A stretch of DNA of 39,647 bases, from NCBI GenBank assembly GCA_050946655.1, contig JBMNVE010000006.1:1-39647 (forward strand). The letters run 5' to 3'. The notes below the pieces were generated by a model. That model did no database searches and had not been told where the DNA came from. It saw only the letters and a list, made by a program, of their open reading frames with translations. Source of the stretch: JAXGRD01 sp050946655 (GTDB lineage: Bacteria; Bacillota; Clostridia; Peptostreptococcales; Anaerovoracaceae). Both the position numbers and the translations under genes were made by a program. Positions 30,968 through 38,824 of this stretch are shown here, one piece after another; within the stretch, counting starts at the first letter, position 1, and each line of letters opens with the position of its first letter.

Positions 30968-31869
30968 ATATGCGTGTCTCATTGGGAGATTGGATCCTGG
31001 ATAACCCCATTATCCCGGCCAGCGGAACCTTCGGCTTCGGCAGGGAGTTTGGGGAACTCTATGACTTGAATATACTGGGGTCCATTTCCTTCAAGGGGAC
31101 TACTGTGGAGCCCAGGCCGGGAAATCCCACTCCCAGGATCGCCGAATGTCCCATGGGCATGATCAATGCCGTAGGCCTGGAAAACCCGGGGCTGGATAAG
31201 GTGATCGCAGAAGAACTGCCTGCATTGAAGGAGATCTTTCATAAGAAGGTTATCGCCAACATCAGCGGTTTCTCCATTGAAGACTATGTTACCTGTGCCA
31301 GGGCCATGGATGAAGAAGACCAGGTTGGCATCATCGAAGTGAACGTCAGCTGCCCCAATGTAAGGGGAGGAGGACTGGCCTTTGGTCAGGATCCCCATCT
31401 TGCTGCGGAGGTGACCAGGGCGGTGAAGAAGGTGACCACAAGGCCGGTATACATGAAACTAAGCCCTAACGTGACGGACATCGTAGAAGTAGCAAAGGCT
31501 TGTGAAGATGCCGGGGCCGACGGGATAAGCCTGATCAATACCTTGCTGGGGATGCGCATCGATATTCGTAGGAGAAAGCCCGTCATCGCAAACACCATGG
31601 GAGGCCTTTCCGGCCCGGCCATTTTCCCTGTAGCTCTGCGCATGGTCTATCAGGTGGCAAAAGCAGTCAAGGTCCCGATCATCGGCATGGGCGGTATCAG
31701 CTCGGCAGAGGACGTCATAGAGATGATCATGGCAGGTGCAACGGCAGTTCAGATCGGAGCGGCAAACCTGGTGGACCCGTGGATCTGCAGAGACATCATT
31801 GAGACTCTTCCTCCTCTCATGGAGGAGTTATCCGTATCGCAGTTTGAAGAAATAAGAGGTGTGCTATGA
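30961..31869 (+). CDS. pyrD: Dihydroorotate dehydrogenase catalytic subunit (class 1B)
   Basis: A 302-residue FMN enzyme oxidising dihydroorotate to orotate. FMN and substrate motifs include NPIIPASGTFGFG, SISFKGTTVEPRPGNP, GMINAVGLENPG and NVSCPNVRGGG. The catalytic base is Cys131, which marks class 1 rather than class 2. IGMGGISSAEDVIEMIMAGATAVQIG closes the barrel. It overlaps pyrK by 7 bases and pyrF by 4, so the complex is made in a coupled way. Confidence 0.97.
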   Translation: MVDMRVSLGDWILDNPIIPASGTFGFGREFGELYDLNILGSISFKGTTVEPRPGNPTPRIAECPMGMINAVGLENPGLDKVIAEELPALKEIFHKKVIANISGFSIEDYVTCARAMDEEDQVGIIEVNVSCPNVRGGGLAFGQDPHLAAEVTRAVKKVTTRPVYMKLSPNVTDIVEVAKACEDAGADGISLINTLLGMRIDIRRRKPVIANTMGGLSGPAIFPVALRMVYQVAKAVKVPIIGMGGISSAEDVIEMIMAGATAVQIGAANLVDPWICRDIIETLPPLMEELSVSQFEEIRGVL

Positions 31870-32570
31870 AAAGAGGAGTAATCGTTGCCTTGGATTTCCC
31901 GGGCAGAAAAGAAGCCATGGAGTTCCTGGACCTGTTTCGGGGCAAAAAACTCTATGTGAAAGTCGGGATGGAGTTGTTCTACAACGCCGGACCGGAAATC
32001 ATCAAAGAACTGAAGGAAAAAGGCCATAAAGTATTCCTTGACTTGAAGTTACATGATATCCCAAACACCATCGGCAATGCCATGGCGGCTTTGGCCAGGA
32101 TGGGCGTGGATATGTGCAATCTCCATGCGGCGGGAACCAGGGAGATGATGGAAGCCGGCCTTCACGGCCTTGAATCCGTCGGCGGAAAGCGTCCCATCCT
32201 TCTGGCGGTGACACAGCTGACTTCCACCGACCAGGAAGCGATGCAGGAGGAGCTTTTGATCAACGAGGATATGAACACGGTGGTCAGATGGTATTCCATG
32301 AATGCCAAGGCTGCCGGTCTTGACGGCGTTGTCTGTTCCCCTCTCGAAGCACCGGTCATTCATGAGACATGCGGAGAGAAGTTCCTCACGGTAACCCCGG
32401 GGGTGCGATTTGCCGGCGGCAAGGTGGGGGATCAGAAGAGAGTGACCACCCCGGAGGAGGCCAAAGAGCTTGGTTCTGACTACATTGTCATGGGCCGACC
32501 CATCACCAGAGCCGACGACCCGGTAGAAGCCTATCACAGAGCACTGCGTGAATTTGGGGTGGAAGAATGA
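31866..32570 (+). CDS. pyrF: Orotidine 5'-phosphate decarboxylase
   Basis: A 234-residue subfamily 1 decarboxylase making UMP. The catalytic block is DLKLHDIPNT (about 59-68), providing the Asp-Lys-Asp network. VTPGVRFAGG and the phosphate-binding YIVMGRPITRADDP lie near the C-terminus. It overlaps pyrD and pyrE by 4 bases on each side. Confidence 0.97.
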   Translation: MKRGVIVALDFPGRKEAMEFLDLFRGKKLYVKVGMELFYNAGPEIIKELKEKGHKVFLDLKLHDIPNTIGNAMAALARMGVDMCNLHAAGTREMMEAGLHGLESVGGKRPILLAVTQLTSTDQEAMQEELLINEDMNTVVRWYSMNAKAAGLDGVVCSPLEAPVIHETCGEKFLTVTPGVRFAGGKVGDQKRVTTPEEAKELGSDYIVMGRPITRADDPVEAYHRALREFGVEE

Positions 32571-33211
32571 AAGAAACGTCAAAAAAAATAGCAGCGGAGC
32601 TTTTGGCTATCGATGCGGTTTTTCTGCGCCCGGAAGAGCCGTTTACCTGGGCCAGCGGGATCAAGAGCCCCATCTACTGTGATAACCGGTTGATACTTAC
32701 ATCCCCATCCACCCGTGATCTGGTGGAAAACGCCATTGCCGACGTGATCCGTGAGAACTATCCCCAGTGCCAGGTGATCATGGGAACCAGCACGGCAGGG
32801 ATCGCCCACGCGGCCATTGCGGGGCACATCCTACATCTTCCCATGGGCTATGTCCGAGGAAGTGCCAAGGGACACGGCAGGACCAACCGAATCGAGGGAA
32901 GACTGAAGCCGGGGGACAAGGTGGTAGTGGTGGAAGATCTCATCTCTACAGCAGGATCCGTCCTGGATACGGTGGATGCCTTAAGAGAGGCCGGAGCGGA
33001 AGTCCTGGGTATCGTAAGCATATTCAGCTACGGGATGAAAAAGGGCATCGAAAGGATGAAAGAGAAGGGCATCAAAAACATCAGCCTTTCTGTTTTAGAT
33101 GATTTGGTGGAAGTGGCGGCAAAGGAAGGTTACATCAAGGAAGAAGAAATCAAAAAACTCATTCGTTTCAGGGATGATCCATCCGATGAAGGTTGGATGA
33201 AAGGAGAATGA
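32567..33211 (+). CDS. pyrE: Orotate phosphoribosyltransferase
   Basis: A 214-residue type I phosphoribosyltransferase joining orotate and PRPP to OMP. The PRPP loop is VVVEDLISTAGS (about 120-131). FTWASGIKSPIYCDNR is the N-terminal substrate segment, and the flexible loop KGHGRTNRIEG (101-111) is typical. The start overlaps the pyrF stop by 4 bases. Confidence 0.97.
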   Translation: MKETSKKIAAELLAIDAVFLRPEEPFTWASGIKSPIYCDNRLILTSPSTRDLVENAIADVIRENYPQCQVIMGTSTAGIAHAAIAGHILHLPMGYVRGSAKGHGRTNRIEGRLKPGDKVVVVEDLISTAGSVLDTVDALREAGAEVLGIVSIFSYGMKKGIERMKEKGIKNISLSVLDDLVEVAAKEGYIKEEEIKKLIRFRDDPSDEGWMKGE

Positions 33212-33213
33212 TA

Positions 33214-34170
33214 TTGAAAGAAATCAAGAATCTCATCAACATTACGGACCTTACGGTGGATGAACTCAACGACATGATGGAACTGGCAGAGGACATCATC
33301 GAGAATCCATTGGAGTATCAGGATATTTGCCACGGCAAGAAGCTGGCAACCCTGTTTTTTGAACCCAGCACTAGAACCAGACTCAGCTTTGAGGCTGCCA
33401 TGTTGGAATTGGGTGGCAGCGTTCTGGGGTTTTCAGAGGCATCCTCCAGTTCTGCGGCAAAGGGAGAGAGCGTCAGCGACACAGTGAGGACCGTTGGTTG
33501 CTATGCGGACATCATCGCTATGCGTCATCCCAAGGAAGGTGCGCCGACGGTTGCGGCTAAGCGGACTACGGTACCCATCATCAATGGGGGAGACGGCGGC
33601 CATTTTCATCCCACCCAGACATTGACCGATCTTCTCACCATCAAAAAGAAAAAGGGGAGACTGGACAATATGACTGTAGGGCTTTGCGGTGACCTATACT
33701 TCGGTAGGACTGTCCACTCTCTCATTGAGGCAATGCTGCGGTATGACAATATCCGTTTTGTCCTCATCGCACCAGAAGAGCTGAGGATACCTAAATACGT
33801 TCGGGATATGCTGGATAAGGCAGGCGTGCACTGGGAAGAGGTGGAGACCTTGGGGAAAGTTATGGACCAACTGGATATCCTGTATATGACCAGGATCCAA
33901 AAGGAACGCTTCTTTAACGAAGAAGATTATGTGCGCCTGAAGGATTCTTTTATCCTCACACCGGAAAAATTGCTTAACGCCAAGGAAGATCTGACCATCA
34001 TGCATCCTCTTCCCAGGGTCAATGAAATCTCCGTTGCAGTGGACGATGACCCGAGAGCCTGTTATTTCTTTCAGGCCTTATGTGGCAAGTACATCAGAAT
34101 GGCGCTGATCCTTACATTGCTGGGAATCAAAAAATCCGCACAAAAAAATGGTGATCCGTTGCAGACTTGA
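33214..34170 (+). CDS. pyrB: Aspartate carbamoyltransferase catalytic chain
   Basis: A 318-residue ATCase catalytic chain. The carbamoyl-phosphate motif FEPSTRTRLSFEAA, the MRHPKEGAP loop and HPLPRVNEI are present. The start is taken as TTG 33214, which lies 7 bases after AAGGAG; the ATG at 33208 is only one base from that site. The C-terminus is odd. After the normal end at about LTLLGIKK there is a short tail (SAQKNGDPLQT), and the final seven codons lie within an antisense tRNA gene. The stop is at 34168-34170. Confidence 0.94.
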   Translation: MKEIKNLINITDLTVDELNDMMELAEDIIENPLEYQDICHGKKLATLFFEPSTRTRLSFEAAMLELGGSVLGFSEASSSSAAKGESVSDTVRTVGCYADIIAMRHPKEGAPTVAAKRTTVPIINGGDGGHFHPTQTLTDLLTIKKKKGRLDNMTVGLCGDLYFGRTVHSLIEAMLRYDNIRFVLIAPEELRIPKYVRDMLDKAGVHWEEVETLGKVMDQLDILYMTRIQKERFFNEEDYVRLKDSFILTPEKLLNAKEDLTIMHPLPRVNEISVAVDDDPRACYFFQALCGKYIRMALILTLLGIKKSAQKNGDPLQT

Positions 34171-34224
34171 ACTGCAGACCTTCTGGTTGTCACCCAGATG
34201 CTCTCCCAGCTGAGCTAACGGATC
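34149..34224 (-). tRNA. tRNA-Val (GAC anticodon), antisense within the pyr operon
   Basis: Minus strand cloverleaf: acceptor GATCCGT (34218-34224) with ACGGATC (34153-34159), D-arm GCTC-AGCTGGGA-GAGC, anticodon stem TCTGG/CCAGA with loop GTGACAA giving anticodon GAC (codon GUC, Val), and T-arm TGCAG-TTCAAGT-CTGCA. The discriminator is A, and CCA is encoded at 34149-34151. A run of seven T follows directly. The 3' 22 bases overlap the end of pyrB on the other strand. It has its own strong promoter. Confidence 0.93.
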
Positions 34225-34235
34225 ACGCTAGAGGG

Positions 34236-34265
34236 ATTATAACATACAGTTATATGTCATTTCAA
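34236..34265 (-). promoter_or_regulatory. Promoter of the antisense tRNA-Val
   Basis: Minus strand TTGAAA (34260-34265), 18 bases, perfect TATAAT (34236-34241). Transcription should begin near 34229, about five bases before the mature tRNA 5' end. Confidence 0.8.
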
Positions 34266-34288
34266 TAAGTATTTAAGGAGGCGAAAGC

Positions 34289-34705
34289 ATGAATATAGAC
34301 GGTGTGGAAAACGGGATCGTATTGGACCATATACAGGCGGGAAAGAGCATGGAAGTTTATCGGCTACTTCAGCTGGACAAGCTGGACTGCAGCGTCGCGG
34401 TGATCCAAAATGCCAAGAGCACCAAGTACGGCAAGAAAGACATCATCAAAATCGATGAGATGATCCACTTGGACATGGACATTCTGGGTTACATCGATCC
34501 TAACATCACCATCAATTTGGTGGAAAACAACCGGCTGATCCAAAAGTCCAAGACGGCACTCCCGGAGAAACTGACCAACGTGATCTCCTGTAAGAATCCC
34601 AGGTGCATCACCAGCATTGAACAGGAGATCCAGCAGATATTCTATTTGGCCGATGAGGAAAAGCAGATCTACCGTTGTATGTATTGCGATGTGGAATACA
34701 GTTAA
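34289..34705 (+). CDS. pyrI: Aspartate carbamoyltransferase regulatory chain
   Basis: A 138-residue regulatory chain. The nucleotide-binding N-terminal domain (about 1-90) has a short DGVENGIVLDHI start. The C-terminal zinc domain has Cys101, Cys106, Cys130 and Cys133 (CKNPRC...CMYC). It binds the catalytic chain and mediates allosteric control by nucleotides. AAGGAGG precedes the ATG. Unlike the rest of the operon it is separated from its partner pyrB by 118 bases that contain the antisense tRNA. Confidence 0.95.
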   Translation: MNIDGVENGIVLDHIQAGKSMEVYRLLQLDKLDCSVAVIQNAKSTKYGKKDIIKIDEMIHLDMDILGYIDPNITINLVENNRLIQKSKTALPEKLTNVISCKNPRCITSIEQEIQQIFYLADEEKQIYRCMYCDVEYS

Positions 34706-34742
34706 AGTCAATTTTTTTCTACGAAAAACAGAATTTAGTAAT

Positions 34743-34778
34743 GAGAACAGAAAAATTATCTGTTCTCTATATTTTTTT
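34743..34778 (+). terminator. Terminator of the pyr operon
   Basis: A 9-bp stem, GAGAACAGA (34743-34751) with TCTGTTCTC (34759-34767), then TATATTTTTTT. It lies 38 bases after the pyrI stop. Confidence 0.85.
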
Positions 34779-34831
34779 GTGCACAAAAACAAAGAGTGTG
34801 ATTTTGCATTGTGCAACAGAACAAAATACTA

Positions 34832-34860
34832 TTGACATGAGTGGGTTGATGGGTTAGTAT
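34832..34860 (+). promoter_or_regulatory. Near-consensus promoter of the por operon
   Basis: TTGACA (34832-34837), 17 bases, TAGTAT (34855-34860). The transcript would start near 34867, about 27 bases ahead of the first por gene. Confidence 0.8.
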
Positions 34861-34893
34861 TACTCCATTAAGCGTTTTTATACGGAGGTAATC

Positions 34894-35475
34894 ATGAAAA
34901 AGGAAGCAGTTGAAATCAGATGGCACGGTCGTGGAGGCCAGGGCGCTAAGACCGCATGTCTACTTCTTGCAGATGTAGCTTTTTCGTCCGGAAAGCATGT
35001 ACAGGGGTTTCCCGAGTATGGGCCGGAGCGAATGGGCGCACCCATTACTGCCTACAATAGAATCACGGATACCCATTGTAAGGTCCATTCCAACATCTAT
35101 CATCCCAACTATGTGGTGGTAGTTGATGAGACCTTGCTCAATTCGGTGGATGTGACATCGGGGATCAAAGAAGGCGGAGCCCTGATCATCAATACGGACA
35201 AGACGCCGGAGGAGATAAGGGAGAGGATACCGGGCTTCAGAGAGAAGATATGTGTAGTAGATGCAGAGCGGATATCCATGGAGACTTTGGGCAGGAACTT
35301 TCCCAACACCCCCATGCTTGCTGCCGTAGTGAAGGTAAGCGACGTGATCGGAAGAGATCAGTTCATCAAGGACATGAGGAGTTCTTTTGAGAACAAGTTT
35401 TCCCACAGACCCCAGGTCATCGAAGGGAATATGGACGCACTGGTCAAATCCATGGAAGAAGTAAAGGTAGGCTAA
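34894..35475 (+). CDS. porC: Pyruvate:ferredoxin oxidoreductase, gamma subunit
   Basis: A 193-residue 2-oxoacid:acceptor oxidoreductase gamma subunit. WHGRGGQGAKTACLLLADVA and QGFPEYGPERMGAPITAYNRI are the family blocks, and NTPMLAAVVKVSDVI is near the C-terminus. It is a scaffold for the other subunits of the four-subunit POR complex, which oxidises pyruvate to acetyl-CoA and CO2 and reduces ferredoxin. ACGGAGG lies 7 bases upstream. The delta-subunit gene begins at the next base after the stop. Confidence 0.95.
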   Translation: MKKEAVEIRWHGRGGQGAKTACLLLADVAFSSGKHVQGFPEYGPERMGAPITAYNRITDTHCKVHSNIYHPNYVVVVDETLLNSVDVTSGIKEGGALIINTDKTPEEIRERIPGFREKICVVDAERISMETLGRNFPNTPMLAAVVKVSDVIGRDQFIKDMRSSFENKFSHRPQVIEGNMDALVKSMEEVKVG

Positions 35476-35781
35476 ATGAACAAGAAGGCAAAGGATATCA
35501 ATGAACAGTCCACTTGGCAGGAGTTGACCGTCGGGGCTGAGATATATGAGCCTGCTACCAGTTTGCAGGTAAATACCGGAGAATGGCGGATCATGACGCC
35601 GGTTTGGAAGGAAGAGAAGTGCAAGCAATGTCTGCTTTGCTTTCCTTTTTGTCCGGACAGTTCAATCCCTGTGGAAGAGGAAAAAAGAAAGGATTTTGAC
35701 TTTATGCACTGCAAGGGTTGCGGCATATGCGTCAAGGTCTGCCCCTTTGACGCCATCGATTTTGTCAAGGAGGTGAAGTAA
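35476..35781 (+). CDS. porD: Pyruvate:ferredoxin oxidoreductase, delta subunit (2[4Fe-4S])
   Basis: A 101-residue ferredoxin-like subunit. Two CxxCxxCxxxC motifs are complete: Cys49, 52, 55 and 59 (CKQCLLCFPFC) and Cys79, 82, 85 and 89 (CKGCGICVKVC). It carries electrons from the TPP site to external ferredoxin. A short N-terminal extension (about 1-35) docks on the partner subunits in the family. The stop shares one base with the porA start. Confidence 0.95.
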   Translation: MNKKAKDINEQSTWQELTVGAEIYEPATSLQVNTGEWRIMTPVWKEEKCKQCLLCFPFCPDSSIPVEEEKRKDFDFMHCKGCGICVKVCPFDAIDFVKEVK

Positions 35782-36968
35782 TGGCCATCAGAGACAGGAT
35801 GAGTGGCAACGAAGCGGTAGCCATTGCCATGAAACAAATCAACCCGGATGTGATGGGAGCCTTTCCCATTACACCATCTACGGAGATCCCTCAGTATTTT
35901 TCCGATTACATTGCCAATGGTGAGGTGGATACGGAGTTTATCGCCGTAGAAAGTGAACACAGTGCCATGTCCACCTGCATGGGGGCATCAGCTGCGGGAG
36001 CACGAGCGGTAACGGCTACTTCCTCTGCGGGCCTGGCCTATATGTGGGAACTGCTCTATGTGGCTGCATCCAGTCGCTTGCCCATCACCATGGCGGTGGT
36101 CAACCGAGCGCTGACCGGCCCAATCAACATTAACTGTGACCACTCCGACTCCATGGGAGCCAGGGACAGCGGTTGGCTCCAAATCTATGCGGAAACCAAC
36201 CAAGAGGTTTACGATAATTTTATTCAGGCAACTATAATTGCGGAAGCTTGCAGGCTGCCTATTATGGTCTGTCAGGACGGCTTCATTACCAGCCACGGCG
36301 TTTCCAACATCGAACTGATCGAAGATGAGAAGGTGAAGGCATTTGTCGGCTCTTATGAACCGGAGAACTACCTTCTCAAGCACGAGAACCCCTTGGCGGT
36401 CGGGCCTTACGGTGTAAGCCCGTACTACATGGAGATCAAGCGAAATCAGGCCCAGGCCATGAAGGATTCCATGCCGGTGATCATGGATGTGGCCAAAAAA
36501 TTCGAGGAGATGACCGGGAAGAAATACGGCTTCTTTGAAGAGTACATGATGGACGATGCGGAAGTGGCACTGGTCATCATCGGATCTTCTGCCGGCACGG
36601 GCAAGGAAGCGGTGGACCGATTGCGCAGTGAAGGGAAGAAGGTAGGGCTGATCAAGCTTCGCGTCTTCAGACCCTTCCCCAGGATCCCTTTGGCGGAGGC
36701 CATGTGCAAGGTCAAGGCGGTGGCCATCATGGATAAGGCGGAAAGCTTCTCCAACAGCGGAGGGCCACTCTTCAATGAGGCGAGAAACTCCTTGTATGAT
36801 CTTCCCAATAAGCCCTACGCGGTGAACTATATCTACGGATTAGGGGGAAGGGACATTACAGTAGAAGATTTCTACGATATTTATCAGGACCTGTTCGTCA
36901 TCTACGACAACAACGACCCGGGAGATGTGTACAGATATATCGGTGTAAGAGATTCGAGGTTCAAATAA
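35781..36968 (+). CDS. porA: Pyruvate:ferredoxin oxidoreductase, alpha subunit
   Basis: A 395-residue alpha subunit. The substrate-binding region has AFPITPSTEIPQYF and FIAVESEHSAMSTCMGASAAGAR. VVNRALTGPININCDHSDSM is characteristic of pyruvate-specific enzymes rather than 2-oxoglutarate ones. The C-terminal part (about 260-360) has VALVIIGSSAGTGKEAVDRL and VFRPFPRIPL. It forms the active site with porB. The gene order gamma-delta-alpha-beta is the usual bacterial and archaeal one. Confidence 0.95.
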   Translation: MAIRDRMSGNEAVAIAMKQINPDVMGAFPITPSTEIPQYFSDYIANGEVDTEFIAVESEHSAMSTCMGASAAGARAVTATSSAGLAYMWELLYVAASSRLPITMAVVNRALTGPININCDHSDSMGARDSGWLQIYAETNQEVYDNFIQATIIAEACRLPIMVCQDGFITSHGVSNIELIEDEKVKAFVGSYEPENYLLKHENPLAVGPYGVSPYYMEIKRNQAQAMKDSMPVIMDVAKKFEEMTGKKYGFFEEYMMDDAEVALVIIGSSAGTGKEAVDRLRSEGKKVGLIKLRVFRPFPRIPLAEAMCKVKAVAIMDKAESFSNSGGPLFNEARNSLYDLPNKPYAVNYIYGLGGRDITVEDFYDIYQDLFVIYDNNDPGDVYRYIGVRDSRFK

Positions 36969-37901
36969 ATGGGATACAGTTTAAAACAAGAAGCCAATAA
37001 GAAAGAACGGCTGGTGGGGGGCCATCGCCTCTGTGCCGGCTGCGGTGCGGGGATCGCCGTCAGGGGAGTACTTCGCGCGATGGAGCCTGAGGACAAGGCG
37101 GTGATCACCAATGCCACCAGCTGCTTGGAGGTATCCACCTTCATGTACCCCTATACGGCTTATGAGGATAGTTACATCCATACCGCCTTTGAAAATGCGG
37201 CAGCTACTTGCTCCGGTGTAGAGGCGGCCTACAGAGCACTGAAGAAGAGGGGTAAGGTCAAGGATAACTTTAAGTTCATTACCTTTGGGGGAGACGGAGG
37301 GACCTATGACATCGGTCTTCAATCCCTTTCCGGTGCTTTGGAACGAGGCCATGACATGGTCTATGTGTGCTACGATAATGAGGCCTATATGAACACAGGG
37401 ATCCAAAGATCCTCTTCAACACCCAGGTTTGCCGATGCCACCACCTCCCCGGTGGGTAGTGAGCTTCCGGGAAAGATGCAGAATAAGAAAGACTTGACGG
37501 CCATTATCGCCGCACATAACATTCCTTACCTGGCCCAAACTACATTTGTGGGGAACTTCAGTGATCTTCACAAGAAGTCCAAGAAGGCCATCTACACACC
37601 GGGCCCTGCGTTCCTCAATATTCTATCTCCGTGTCCCAGAGGATGGAGATATGAAACGGAGGATCTGGCGGAGATCTGCAAGTTGGCTGTAGACACCTGT
37701 GTATGGCCCATGTATGAAATCGTGGAAGGGCAGTGGATCCTCACTTATGAGCCAAAGAAAAAACTCCCTGTGAGGGATTTTCTCGCCAAACAGGGAAGAT
37801 TTGCTCATATGCTCAAAGGAGGCAATGAGTGGATGGTGGGGGAAGCCCAGAAGTACGTGGATGAACAATGGCAGAATCTACTGACCAAATGCGGAAAATA
37901 A
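36969..37901 (+). CDS. porB: Pyruvate:ferredoxin oxidoreductase, beta subunit (TPP)
   Basis: A 310-residue thiamine diphosphate subunit. The TPP motif is GDGGTYDIGL...YDNEAYMNTG. Three Cys of a [4Fe-4S] cluster are seen at 22, 25 and 52 (LCAGCG and SCLEV), with the fourth probably in LSPCPRGW. QRSSSTPRFADATTSP is a family block. The gene begins directly at the base after the porA stop and ends two bases before the convergent deoD stop, so there is no room for a separate terminator. Confidence 0.95.
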   Translation: MGYSLKQEANKKERLVGGHRLCAGCGAGIAVRGVLRAMEPEDKAVITNATSCLEVSTFMYPYTAYEDSYIHTAFENAAATCSGVEAAYRALKKRGKVKDNFKFITFGGDGGTYDIGLQSLSGALERGHDMVYVCYDNEAYMNTGIQRSSSTPRFADATTSPVGSELPGKMQNKKDLTAIIAAHNIPYLAQTTFVGNFSDLHKKSKKAIYTPGPAFLNILSPCPRGWRYETEDLAEICKLAVDTCVWPMYEIVEGQWILTYEPKKKLPVRDFLAKQGRFAHMLKGGNEWMVGEAQKYVDEQWQNLLTKCGK

Positions 37902-37903
37902 TT

Positions 37904-38611
37904 TTATGAAACAGCTATTTCAAGGGCAAACCGAATCATTTCGTCGTTTGCCTTTGTTCGTTCTTCCGTCGTTGCCCGCTCTCCTGTGATAAAGTGATCC
38001 GTGATGGTCATCATGGCCAGTGCATTGGCATTGTTGTAAGCTGCGTTCATGTACAGGGCAGATGCCTCCATCTCTACCGCCATGACGTTCATGTCCGCCC
38101 AGGGCTTCCACCAGTCTTCCTTCGTTTCATAGAAGACATCACAGGAAACGATGTTGCCCGCACGCAGGGGCATCTTCAAATCTTCATTCACCTTATGGGC
38201 CTTCTGCAGCAGTTCCCAGCTGGCACAGGGAGCATAGTTTCCCGGTACATTAAAGGCGTGGATGTAATTGGAGTCAGTGGAGGCGGCGATGCCCATGACT
38301 ACATCTTTCAGCTTGATATCCTTATGGAAAGATCCGGCAGTTCCCACCCTGATCAAATTCTTTACATTGTATTCCGTCATCAGCTCCCAAGAATAAATCC
38401 CCATGGACGGCATGCCCATGCCCGTACCCTGGACGGAAACGGGAACACCTTTATATCTTCCCGTATAGCCAAGCATGTTGCGGATCTGGTTGTATAGGAC
38501 GGGGCTGTCCAGGAAATTTTCGGCGATGTGCTTTGCCCGAAGAGGATCCCCCGGCAACAAGATGCTTTCGGCTATGTCGTGTTTATTTGCTGCATTGATA
38601 TGTGTACTCAT
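37904..38611 (-). CDS. deoD: Purine-nucleoside phosphorylase, DeoD type
   Basis: A 235-residue hexameric-type phosphorylase splitting purine (deoxy)nucleosides to base and (deoxy)ribose 1-phosphate. The N-terminus MSTHINAANKHDIAESILLPGDPLRAKHIAE, phosphate-site residues in GTGMGMPS and RVGTAGSF, nucleoside-site VMAVEMEASALY and catalytic Asp in ITDHFITGE are all present. AAGGAGG precedes the ATG. A TATAAT on the minus strand at 38660-38665 could be its -10. It serves salvage, complementing the de novo pyrimidine operon only loosely. Confidence 0.97.
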   Translation of the reverse strand: MSTHINAANKHDIAESILLPGDPLRAKHIAENFLDSPVLYNQIRNMLGYTGRYKGVPVSVQGTGMGMPSMGIYSWELMTEYNVKNLIRVGTAGSFHKDIKLKDVVMGIAASTDSNYIHAFNVPGNYAPCASWELLQKAHKVNEDLKMPLRAGNIVSCDVFYETKEDWWKPWADMNVMAVEMEASALYMNAAYNNANALAMMTITDHFITGERATTEERTKANDEMIRFALEIAVS

Positions 38612-38704
38612 GGGAAGCCTCCTTATCCAAATGTTCCATTGCGACTTTTCTCACTTCAGATTATACATGATTGGTTAGGCCTTTGGAAGAAATGAAATTT
38701 TTAC

Positions 38705-38733
38705 TTGACAATGGAAATCTGCAAGTATATCCT
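38705..38733 (+). promoter_or_regulatory. Promoter upstream of the secreted-protein gene
   Basis: TTGACA (38705-38710), 17 bases, TATCCT (38728-38733). The predicted start of transcription is at the left edge of the palindrome at 38741. Confidence 0.5.
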
Positions 38734-38740
38734 ATTTTAT

Positions 38741-38758
38741 AGTTAGCGGACGCTAACT
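38741..38758. promoter_or_regulatory. Palindromic operator candidate
   Basis: AGTTAGCG and CGCTAACT form a perfect 8-base inverted repeat around GA, lying at about +1 to +18 of the predicted transcript. It resembles a binding site for a dimeric repressor, possibly of the DtxR-like metal regulators that recognise TTAG-containing palindromes. The regulator is not identified. Confidence 0.5.
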
Positions 38759-38824
38759 TGAGGGGAGAGAGGCTACCGGAAAGGAATCATTTCAATAAAA
38801 TCACGATGTAAGGAGAGTGAAAAT

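Noticed and set aside
34142..34154. Possible programmed -1 frameshift at the A7 run near the pyrB end, followed by the structured antisense tRNA
   Set aside because: The -1 frame meets TGA at 34152-34154 after three codons, so no useful product or fusion to pyrI results.
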